Of a stretch of DNA of 48,355 bases, positions 17,038-25,074 are shown in pieces. The notes beneath the pieces were generated by a model, which was given only the letters and a program-made list of their open reading frames with translations, was not told the DNA's origin and did not search any database. The position numbers were made by a program, and so were the translations under genes. The DNA comes from Bacteroidota bacterium (GTDB lineage: Bacteria; Bacteroidota; Bacteroidia; Bacteroidales; Prolixibacteraceae), in NCBI GenBank assembly GCA_023251435.1, contig JAHEYU010000047.1, positions 1-48,355 of the forward strand. The letters are read 5' to 3'. Within the stretch, counting starts at the first letter, position 1; each line of letters opens with the position of its first letter.

Positions 17038-20000
17038 ATGATGAAACAAACTAAAACATATTTTCTGCTCCTGATTGGGGTAATTCTTTTTTTGCCTGTA
17101 AGTGCACAGGTTGTAATTCAACGTTGCGACGTAACAACAGGCTGGAAAGGCAGCTGGGGTTTTTCAATTGATTACCTCGACAAAAAAGAAGGTGATGGCG
17201 CTTTAAAAATTAACGCCCAAACCGGAACTTCCGATTGGTTTAAAAAGTCGTTTTCCAGAACCCACACAGGTATTTCTTCTTCGGGTTATTTGCTGTTTTG
17301 GTTGTATCTGTCGGATGCCTCCAAATTGGAAGGTGGACAAATCGAAATTTCCAGCTCGGGAGAACCCGACAAAATGGAATACAACTGGTCTTTCGATAAA
17401 AATAGTGTAACAACCGGCTGGAATTTAATGCAGTTAAAAATAAGCGATGCTAACCCAACCGGAGGTGACGCAAATTTGTCAAGCATTAACTTTTTCAGGA
17501 TATATCAAAACTTATCGGGACCGATAATCGCAAAAATCGACTTTGTCAGGTTTGCCCCAACAACCGGCGTACCAAACTGGCCCGTGTTAAATGTGCCCAA
17601 AGTCGATAACTCTTCACTCGATGGAAAAGTGATGTTTGGTTATCAGGGTTGGTTCAATCATCCCGACGATGGTGCCGGCTTGGGTTGGGTGCATTGGGGA
17701 AGTCTTTACGAACCCATCAAATTAAGTTGCGATATGTTTCCCGATATGAGGGAGTATGGTCAGGATGAAAAATACCCTTCACATTTTACGTATCCCAATG
17801 GGTCAATGGCTTCGGTGTTTTCTTCCTACAACGAAAACACCGTTGTAAGGCACATGAAATGGATACGCGATTACAATCTGGATGGAGTTTTTATTCAGCG
17901 TTTTATATCAGCTGCCGGAAACCAAACCCAAATGAAGCATAAGGACGTGGTGGCTCAAAACGTAAGAAAAGGATGCGAAAAATATGGAGGTGTTTATGCC
18001 ATTATGTACGATGGATTAGCCGGCAAGGTGAATGAAATCAAAAGTGATTGGATACACCTGGTCGATGATATTAAGGTAACCGAAAGCGACAGATACCTGC
18101 GCCATCGCGGGTTACCGCTTGTTTCACTGTGGGGGTACACGGTTCGCGAAGATGCTCCGGTTAGCCAATTGCTGGAATTAATAGAGTTTTTTACCAATAA
18201 CCCGAATCCAAAATACAGGGCCACGCTTAAAATTGGTGTTTCGGCAAATTGGAACAACGATCAGGCCTGGTTAAATGCCTTTAAAAAGGTGGCTGTGGTG
18301 AGTCCATGGTTTTCAGGAACAACCGATTATAACCGCGGACAGGCATGGTGCGACGAAAACAATGTGGATTTTCATCCGGTGGTGCACCCCGGTTTTTCGT
18401 GGCATAATCTTGCAACGGATTATTCACCTAAACCGGGTTCCGATCAGCTAAACAAAGACCCACGCAACAATGGAAATTATCTATGGTCAGAAGTAAATAA
18501 TGTGGTGAAAGTAAATCCCAAAAGTGTTTATATCGCCATGTTCGACGAAATTGATGAAGGAACGGCCATGTTTAAATTGAGTGAAACCAAGGCTGATACA
18601 CCTCGTGAACGCGATTGGGTTACTTTGGATATTGACGGCTACAAAGTGCCAAGTGATTTTTACCTGCGATTAGCTAGTCTGGCATCGAATGTAGTTCGTG
18701 GATACGACGACAACAAAATGAATTTGGCCAATATGCCCGAACCACCCAAAGGAAGATTAACCATTCACATTGTGGACGAAGTAAACGACAATAACAATGG
18801 CGGAATGAATCTCATTTTTCCTGATTTTCCCAATGAATCGAAGTTGGAAATAAGCATCGACGGTGGGCTTACTTTTCCATATTCAACTGCTGATAATGTG
18901 GGTAATTATAAAATTGAAGGTTTGAATGAAGGAAAATACAAGGTGTTTGTCAGGCATAGCGCCGCTTCACCTATGGTCGATATGGGCAATGTGAACATCG
19001 CCAACATCATAGCGAGTATTCCAAAACAGGCAAGCAATCCTTTTCCTGAAAACAATGCCACAGATATCCGTTTAAATCTTTCGCTTGGCTGGACAAAAGG
19101 AGAACACACCATTTCGAACTACATTTATTTTGGCAGCAGCAACCCCGATTCCATCAAATATCAGGTATCTACATCATTTAATCCGGGCGACCTGAAACCG
19201 AACACGACCTACTATTGGCGTATTGACGAAGGGAATGGTCTGGGAATTACACAAGGGCCATTGTGGAAATTTACCACCGGAAGTGCCGATGGGCCGGCAG
19301 AAGGAGTTGTTCTCGATTATTGCGATGACATCAGCGGCTGGAGCTCATCCAATAGTCTGAAACTGAATTCAACCGATAAAAAAGAAGGATTTGCCAGTTT
19401 GATATGTACCGGAGGAGCAACGCCAAGATTGGTAAAAACTTTTCAAACGCCGGTGAATAGCAAATGTACAACAAGTGGCTACCTTAATTTATGGCTCTAT
19501 GTTTCCGATGTCAGCAAATTTGTTGGTACTGGCCAAATAGAAATTACCAGCAGTGGAAGAAACGATGTCGATGAATATAGCTGGCCTACCACAAATACAA
19601 ATCTTGTGAATGGCTGGAATAATCTGAAGCTTCCCATTTCTAAAGCAGGTAAAATTGGTAATCCGAATTTAAGCGCAATTAATTTCTTTCGCTTTTATCA
19701 GAACACAGGCGGAGCCGAAGTAGAGTTCCGGATTGATTATATCTGGTTTTCGCAAACACTTACAGCCATTGATGAATCTTCGATGATGGGAGATAATGAG
19801 GTAAAATTGTATCCAAACCCGACAAGTTCGGTTTGTCAGCTTCAATTAAAACTCAATGCTTCTGCAAGTATAAATATTGCAGTGTATGATATTTTAGGCA
19901 GAGAATTAAAAGGATTTACTTATCAGGAAAATCTGAATGCCGGAACTCATTTAATTAATTTGCCGCTAAATCATTTAAATCCTGGAACTTACATTGTAAA

Positions 20001-20049
20001 AACAAGGATAAATACTACGATGGAATCAGAATTGCTAATCGTTCAATAA
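17038..20049 (+). CDS. Multidomain GH99-like hydrolase with two copies of a beta-sandwich module and a type IX sorting domain
   Basis: The 1003-residue protein has a signal peptide (1-23) and then five parts. Module 1 (about 24-178) starts VIQRCDVTTGW and contains GYLLFWLYLSD and INFFRIYQN. A GH99-like domain (about 190-565) has MFGYQGWF, LDGVFIQRF, GFSWHNL and MFDEIDEG (E504...E507). A fibronectin-III-like region lies at about 660-750 (TTYYWRIDEG). Module 2 (about 757-905) starts VVLDYCDDISGW and contains GYLNLWLYVSD and INFFRFYQN. A type IX sorting domain runs from LYPNP (about 924) to the end. Modules 1 and 2 are homologous to each other and to a module in the protein at 20083. The protein is likely exported to the cell surface as an endo-acting enzyme that binds the glycan at two sites. 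The modules have no family name that I recognise. Confidence 0.8.
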   Translation: MMKQTKTYFLLLIGVILFLPVSAQVVIQRCDVTTGWKGSWGFSIDYLDKKEGDGALKINAQTGTSDWFKKSFSRTHTGISSSGYLLFWLYLSDASKLEGGQIEISSSGEPDKMEYNWSFDKNSVTTGWNLMQLKISDANPTGGDANLSSINFFRIYQNLSGPIIAKIDFVRFAPTTGVPNWPVLNVPKVDNSSLDGKVMFGYQGWFNHPDDGAGLGWVHWGSLYEPIKLSCDMFPDMREYGQDEKYPSHFTYPNGSMASVFSSYNENTVVRHMKWIRDYNLDGVFIQRFISAAGNQTQMKHKDVVAQNVRKGCEKYGGVYAIMYDGLAGKVNEIKSDWIHLVDDIKVTESDRYLRHRGLPLVSLWGYTVREDAPVSQLLELIEFFTNNPNPKYRATLKIGVSANWNNDQAWLNAFKKVAVVSPWFSGTTDYNRGQAWCDENNVDFHPVVHPGFSWHNLATDYSPKPGSDQLNKDPRNNGNYLWSEVNNVVKVNPKSVYIAMFDEIDEGTAMFKLSETKADTPRERDWVTLDIDGYKVPSDFYLRLASLASNVVRGYDDNKMNLANMPEPPKGRLTIHIVDEVNDNNNGGMNLIFPDFPNESKLEISIDGGLTFPYSTADNVGNYKIEGLNEGKYKVFVRHSAASPMVDMGNVNIANIIASIPKQASNPFPENNATDIRLNLSLGWTKGEHTISNYIYFGSSNPDSIKYQVSTSFNPGDLKPNTTYYWRIDEGNGLGITQGPLWKFTTGSADGPAEGVVLDYCDDISGWSSSNSLKLNSTDKKEGFASLICTGGATPRLVKTFQTPVNSKCTTSGYLNLWLYVSDVSKFVGTGQIEITSSGRNDVDEYSWPTTNTNLVNGWNNLKLPISKAGKIGNPNLSAINFFRFYQNTGGAEVEFRIDYIWFSQTLTAIDESSMMGDNEVKLYPNPTSSVCQLQLKLNASASINIAVYDILGRELKGFTYQENLNAGTHLINLPLNHLNPGTYIVKTRINTTMESELLIVQ

Positions 20050-20082
20050 AGTATATCTAAAATCGTCATAACATTTAGTTTC

Positions 20083-22824
20083 ATGTGTCAATTAACAAAA
20101 AACATAAACCATATATCTGCAAATGTCAAAATTCCGTTCCTGTTTTTCAATCTATTAATGGGTAGTTTTCAAAACACGGGGGCTGCATCAACTTCAGGAG
20201 AAGCAGGCAAAAGCGGAGGCAAACCAAACTTGCTGTTTATAATTACCGACCAGCAACGATTTGATGCATTGGGTCATGCCGGCAATAAGGTTATAAAAAC
20301 ACCAAATCTCGATCGCCTTGCAAAAAAAGGGGCATTTTTCAGAAATGCCTATGCTCCGTGTGCTGTTTGTGGCCCTTCACGGTCTTCAATGCTTACCGGA
20401 ACACGCATTGAAACAAACGGTGTAACATCGAATACCGAGACCTACGATTACAACGAAAAGGCAGTGATGACAATGCCAACTTTCGACGAAATATTGGCTC
20501 AAAATGGCTACCACTGCGAGTATTATGGCAAATGGCATGCCTTATCGTCTCATGCCGGAGTTTATAAAAATCCTGTTCAGTATGCCGAAAATGGGAAATA
20601 TGTCTTTGGTTCGGGCGGGCAAAACCATATTTGGGAAGGGTATCTTAATGCCCTTGGAACGAAACCGGAACCGGGCGTTGGGCAATTTAAAGACGGAATG
20701 TCGAAGTACCCTTATATCGCGAACCCGCTCGATCGTTTTTACGGAAAGTCATATCAGGAATTAATAGCTTCAAATTTGGTGCATACACAACCTGATCAGC
20801 ATGGAAAACTCTTATTGAATGTTGAACATACCTTGACGGCTTTTCAGGCCAAACAAACACTTGAAGCGCTTGATCGTTTGAAAGATAAAACCTTTAGCCT
20901 GACCTGTTCTTTTCATTTCCCGCACTCACCCATGTTGGTGCCCGAACCCTATTACGGAATGTACCCTGTAGATCAAATGATTCCTCCGGTTAGCATTAAC
21001 GATCCAATGACTAATTCACCTTACGCGAACTCCAATAGTAGAACAAGCAGGACAGAGTATGCCGATCCCGCGAAAATTAAATACATGATTTCGGAGTACT
21101 ATGGCATAATTACTGAAATTGACGATTGGGTTGGAAAAATTTTGGATAAGCTTGACGCTCTTGGTTTAGCGGATAATACACTTATTATTTTTACGAGCGA
21201 CCATGGCGAAATGCTGGGTGCACACGGCATGCGCGAGAAAAATATATTTCTTGAAGAGTCGTCGCACATTCCTTTATTAGTCAGTTTTCCGGGTAAGGTT
21301 AAGGCTGAAACAACCGTTAACGGATATGTTTCTTTGGTCGATTTATTCCCTACTATTTTAGATTATTTAAATGTGCCTGAAGCAAAATCAGATGGGAAAA
21401 GTTTACGCGGATTAATTGATGGTACCGATACAAAGCATGGAAAGTATGTGGTTACCGAGTGGGACAGGGAAAATAACCCCAATTATATGGTGGTTAAAGA
21501 TGGCTGGAAACTTATCATTCCGTACACGATTCAATCGACGGTAATAAATGTCCTATATGATTTGAACACCGATCCATATGAAATGAACAATCTGCTTGGT
21601 GCAAATCCTGAACGTGAGAACTACAAGGGAAAAGCAGAAGAATTACGTGCTTGTTTGTTGGAATGGCTGGCAGAGCAAAACTCGATTCATTACTACAGTG
21701 TGTCAAAAAGAGATTTAATGAATGGCGGCAAACCAACAGGAAATAACGCGGTTTTTGTTTCGCAGCAAATACCAAAGTTTCTTCCCGGGCAAAAACATAC
21801 CGTTAGCCTGACCGTAAAAAATACGGGCACAACTACCTGGACAAAAGAAGGCAATTTTAAATTGATTAGTCAAAGTCCTGAAAGGAACCTTGCATGGGGG
21901 CTGAATGAAGTAAATTTGAAAGATGGGGAACAAATTGCGCCAAACGCTGAAAAAACATTCACTTTCGATATTACCGTTCCAAATTTTGATGGCAATTATC
22001 AGTTTCAGTGGCAAATGATACAGGAAGCCGAAGAATGGTTTGGCGAAAAATCAACATTGGAGAAAGTTGTAATTGGTGATCCGGGCAGCTATTTAGATGA
22101 CTGTGATCTAAAAACGGGCTGGCTGTCGTCGCAGCCATTAACGGTAAACGCTGAAGCCCAAAAACAAGGAGCAGCTTGTATCGAGTATTCGGGAAGTAGT
22201 ACCGATGAGTTTAAAAAATCATTCTCAACTCCTTTCAACTCCGGACTTACAAAAGCCAATGGCGTGCTTCAGTTCTGGTATTATATTTCTGATGCCTCGA
22301 AAATGGGAACCTCAAATCAGGTTGAGTTAGGGAGTGCCGGCAAAAACGACATCGACGAGTATAGTTGGAAATTAACGAATATTAGTTCAGGATGGAATTA
22401 TCTGCAATTCAATGTCAGCGAGGCAAATACCATTGGTAATCCCGATATGAATGCCATAAATTGGTTTCGCCTGTACAGTACTAAAAAGGCAGTGGTTACA
22501 ACAAGGTTAGACGCCATTCAAATACAGAAAAAAACAACTGTAAGTTCTTCATTCCTGAAAAACAGTTCTTCTCTGAATCTAAAAGTTGATATTTACCCGA
22601 ACCCGCTAAATGGTAACATATTATCTATTAATCTTGAAGGCTTTGAACATACAAATACTTTAACGATAACCATTTCGAACCTTTTGGGGCAAATTGTCTA
22701 TCAGGAGAAAATTGAAAGCAAAAACAATTTTGTTATTGACACCGGGATTTTACCAAAATCATTCTATCTACTTACTGTAAAATCCGGAGAATCAGTGGTT
22801 ACCACTAAACTAATTGTAGAATAA
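20083..22824 (+). CDS. Multidomain S1 sulfatase: sulfatase + NBR1-type Ig domain + beta-sandwich module + type IX sorting domain
   Basis: The 913-residue protein has a hydrophobic leader (about residues 17-28). The sulfatase domain (about 47-530) has D56 in TDQQ, C96-G-P-S-R100 and DHGEMLGAHGMRE, and is paralogous to the sulfatase at 6145. An NBR1-like Ig domain follows (about 553-663): NAVFVSQQIP, then VKNTGTTTWT, WGLNEV, FQWQM and EEWFGE. Next is a module (about 664-815) homologous to the two modules in the protein at 17038 (DDCDLKTGW, FWYYISDASK, DEYSWKL, INWFRLY), and then a type IX sorting domain (IYPNP, about 838-913). A surface sulfatase carrying its own glycan-binding parts would remove sulfate from large polymer before import. 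ATG 20158 is a possible later start but would lose the leader. Confidence 0.83.
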   Translation: MCQLTKNINHISANVKIPFLFFNLLMGSFQNTGAASTSGEAGKSGGKPNLLFIITDQQRFDALGHAGNKVIKTPNLDRLAKKGAFFRNAYAPCAVCGPSRSSMLTGTRIETNGVTSNTETYDYNEKAVMTMPTFDEILAQNGYHCEYYGKWHALSSHAGVYKNPVQYAENGKYVFGSGGQNHIWEGYLNALGTKPEPGVGQFKDGMSKYPYIANPLDRFYGKSYQELIASNLVHTQPDQHGKLLLNVEHTLTAFQAKQTLEALDRLKDKTFSLTCSFHFPHSPMLVPEPYYGMYPVDQMIPPVSINDPMTNSPYANSNSRTSRTEYADPAKIKYMISEYYGIITEIDDWVGKILDKLDALGLADNTLIIFTSDHGEMLGAHGMREKNIFLEESSHIPLLVSFPGKVKAETTVNGYVSLVDLFPTILDYLNVPEAKSDGKSLRGLIDGTDTKHGKYVVTEWDRENNPNYMVVKDGWKLIIPYTIQSTVINVLYDLNTDPYEMNNLLGANPERENYKGKAEELRACLLEWLAEQNSIHYYSVSKRDLMNGGKPTGNNAVFVSQQIPKFLPGQKHTVSLTVKNTGTTTWTKEGNFKLISQSPERNLAWGLNEVNLKDGEQIAPNAEKTFTFDITVPNFDGNYQFQWQMIQEAEEWFGEKSTLEKVVIGDPGSYLDDCDLKTGWLSSQPLTVNAEAQKQGAACIEYSGSSTDEFKKSFSTPFNSGLTKANGVLQFWYYISDASKMGTSNQVELGSAGKNDIDEYSWKLTNISSGWNYLQFNVSEANTIGNPDMNAINWFRLYSTKKAVVTTRLDAIQIQKKTTVSSSFLKNSSSLNLKVDIYPNPLNGNILSINLEGFEHTNTLTITISNLLGQIVYQEKIESKNNFVIDTGILPKSFYLLTVKSGESVVTTKLIVE

Positions 22825-22863
22825 TAGATTGATTGTGAACCGAAAAAATTAATACACTGACTT

Positions 22864-24096
22864 ATGAAACCTAACTTATTTTTAAGCTTCCTATTTTTTG
22901 CTTGTTTCAGTGTGCTGCAAGCCGCTGGTGAAAAAAGTATTCAGGATTTTGACGTAAAACCCGGCAACAGTGCGGCAGTGAATAAAGTCAACCTGCAAAA
23001 AGCCATCGACTGGGCTTCGGCCAGCGGCGCAGCTTTGTTTGTTGAACCCTCCGACGAACCGTACTTTGTGGATGGTGGCATTATCCTGAAAAAGAATGTT
23101 TCGCTGGTGGGTGTGCATGGGCCTACGCACCGGGGGACCGTTCATGCAACCAAAAAACAACCGGTTGGGAGTGTGTTTGCCATTACCGACAAAGACAATG
23201 CTTTCATCACTGTCGAAACCGGAACTCAAATTAAAGGCATTCAGTTTTGGTATCCCGAACAAACCATCAAAGATCCGGCGGCCATTATTCCCTACAAGGC
23301 TACCATTCAGGTTTCGCAAACCAGCAGGGCGCAGGGCGTGTTTCTTTCCTGTCTGACTTTCTACGGCGAATACCTGGCTTTTGATTTTAATGCTACCCGC
23401 AACAATGCCTGCGAGTTAATGACTTTTGAACATTGCTACGGCTATCCATTGAGTGGTGAATTTATCCGGATGGACTATTGTTACGATGTTCCTCGCATCC
23501 TGCATTGCCATGTCAATCCTGCCGCCCAACGCTACATTGGGGGCCAGTACAGTCGAGCAGTTGTGGATGCAGTGATTGCAAAAAAAACGTTTGCCTACAC
23601 CATCAACCATACGGATAATGCGCAGATTATCGACCTTTTTACCTTCGGAACGTATGGCGGAATTTTGCTCGATAGCGAATCGTACGGTCAGCTCACCAAC
23701 TTTAATTTCGACTGTGTTGCTGTGGGTATTTTGAAACGAGGTAGCAACACGAAGAACCGTAACTGGCAAATTGCCCAAGGTTCAATAATTGCCAACACCG
23801 GAGAAAAAGTGGAAAATATTCATCCAATAATCATAGAAGGACAAGGGCACACATCGTTAAGCAATGTCGAAGCATTTTCAGGCGGAAATGGCGCCCTGAC
23901 CACTGTTCCTGAAAACCAGTCGTGGGATTTTTTGCTGGTTCGCGGAGATAAAAAATTAACCGTTTCGGTGTGGGGCAGCCGCATGAGAAATTACGTTTCA
24001 AATTCGCCGGTAACGGTTGAAAATAAACAGGCAATTATCTACTTGTCAGGTTGTTTCGATAAGGATGAGAATTTATACAACAAGACTTTTAATTGA
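22864..24096 (+). CDS. Secreted right-handed beta-helix (pectate-lyase-superfamily-like) protein
   Basis: The 410-residue protein has a signal peptide (residues 1-21, ending VLQAAG). An N-terminal segment, VNLQKAIDWASASGAALFVEP, matches the N-capping helix and first strand of the GH28/pectate-lyase-superfamily fold (PF12708-like). It is followed by regularly spaced short strands typical of a parallel beta-helix (for example GGIILKKNVSLVGVHG and DNAQIIDLFTFGTYGGILLD). No catalytic aspartate cluster of GH28 or known lyase signature is obvious, so activity is uncertain: it could be a lyase, an epimerase or a binding protein. It lies 39 nt after the multidomain sulfatase and 6 nt before the next gene, in the same operon. 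The substrate is presumably a uronic acid or sulfated part of the same glycan (inference). Confidence 0.68.
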   Translation: MKPNLFLSFLFFACFSVLQAAGEKSIQDFDVKPGNSAAVNKVNLQKAIDWASASGAALFVEPSDEPYFVDGGIILKKNVSLVGVHGPTHRGTVHATKKQPVGSVFAITDKDNAFITVETGTQIKGIQFWYPEQTIKDPAAIIPYKATIQVSQTSRAQGVFLSCLTFYGEYLAFDFNATRNNACELMTFEHCYGYPLSGEFIRMDYCYDVPRILHCHVNPAAQRYIGGQYSRAVVDAVIAKKTFAYTINHTDNAQIIDLFTFGTYGGILLDSESYGQLTNFNFDCVAVGILKRGSNTKNRNWQIAQGSIIANTGEKVENIHPIIIEGQGHTSLSNVEAFSGGNGALTTVPENQSWDFLLVRGDKKLTVSVWGSRMRNYVSNSPVTVENKQAIIYLSGCFDKDENLYNKTFN

Positions 24097-24102
24097 TTTC
24101 AT

Positions 24103-25050
24103 ATGTACCTGACTAAAATGCTAAAGAAACAATCCAAAAAAAGGTGTCGGAGTTTAAGTTTTCTGATTCTCTTTTTCGCATTTTGTTTCAGCCAACCGAT
24201 TGCCGGACAAACAAATACATCAAAAGCAAATTCGGGCAAAACGCTTAAAATGATGACCTATAACCTGAAGTTTGCCAGCCCGGATTATAAACCATCATGG
24301 GAAGTACGGCGCGAAATGCAGATAGAATTGATTCGCAAATACAATCCGGATATTATCGGGACACAGGAAGGATTAAAGGAACAGATTGACTGGCTGGCCG
24401 ATCATCTGCCGGAATATGTGGTGGTTGGAGAAGGCCGAAAGGGTGGCGACGACGATGAACACATGGCCATCTTTTTCAAACGTGATAAGTTCAGGTTACG
24501 CGAGATGCAAAGTTTTCAGCTTTCCGAAACTCCTGAAATAATTGGTAGTGGACCGGAAGTCAATCCACGCATGGTAACCTGGATGCGCCTGGCCTTTATC
24601 AATCGGCCAGTCGATGGCGAAAAAAGCCATCACCCGCAGGATTACAGGGGGCATTGGGAAAACACAAGGGAGTTCTACGTTTTCAATACTCATTACTTTA
24701 ACGGGCGGATCGATACGCTGGCCAGACTGAATGCATCAAAACTAATCCTGAAAAGAGTTACTGCCCTGAATCGGTTTGGCTCCTGGACGCCCGAACGTCC
24801 GGTTTTTCTATTGGGCGATTTCAACTGTCGTCAGGGCAGCGCACCTTACAAGGTTTTGGTGGGCGACAAAAATTCCACCAATCCTGATTTGTTTAAAAAC
24901 TCGTTTGAAGACGAGAAAAAAATAGACTGGGTATTGTACAAAGGAGCTGTGAAAGTACTGAAATACGAAGACGTGGATTTCAATGTAAAGGATGTTTATC
25001 CTTCCGATCACAAACCCATTTATGTCGAATTTGAGCTTCAGGATAAATAG
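24103..25050 (+). CDS. Exported endonuclease/exonuclease/phosphatase (EEP) family protein
   Basis: The 315-residue protein (ATG 24103; ATG 24118 is an alternative) has a basic N-terminus and a hydrophobic leader ending near PIAGQ. EEP-fold motifs occur in order: TYNLKF, IGTQEGL (metal-binding glutamate), FNTHYFN (histidine), GDFNCR and SDHKP (catalytic histidine). Family members use magnesium to hydrolyse phosphodiester or phosphomonoester bonds. Exported Bacteroidota members in sugar loci are not necessarily nucleases. Together with the metallophosphoesterase at 16123 this is a second exported phosphoesterase-type protein in the operon, which points to phosphate as well as sulfate on the substrate. 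The role is inferred from context only. Confidence 0.83.
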   Translation: MYLTKMLKKQSKKRCRSLSFLILFFAFCFSQPIAGQTNTSKANSGKTLKMMTYNLKFASPDYKPSWEVRREMQIELIRKYNPDIIGTQEGLKEQIDWLADHLPEYVVVGEGRKGGDDDEHMAIFFKRDKFRLREMQSFQLSETPEIIGSGPEVNPRMVTWMRLAFINRPVDGEKSHHPQDYRGHWENTREFYVFNTHYFNGRIDTLARLNASKLILKRVTALNRFGSWTPERPVFLLGDFNCRQGSAPYKVLVGDKNSTNPDLFKNSFEDEKKIDWVLYKGAVKVLKYEDVDFNVKDVYPSDHKPIYVEFELQDK

Positions 25051-25074
25051 AAATAAACAACAAAGATAGAAGTC

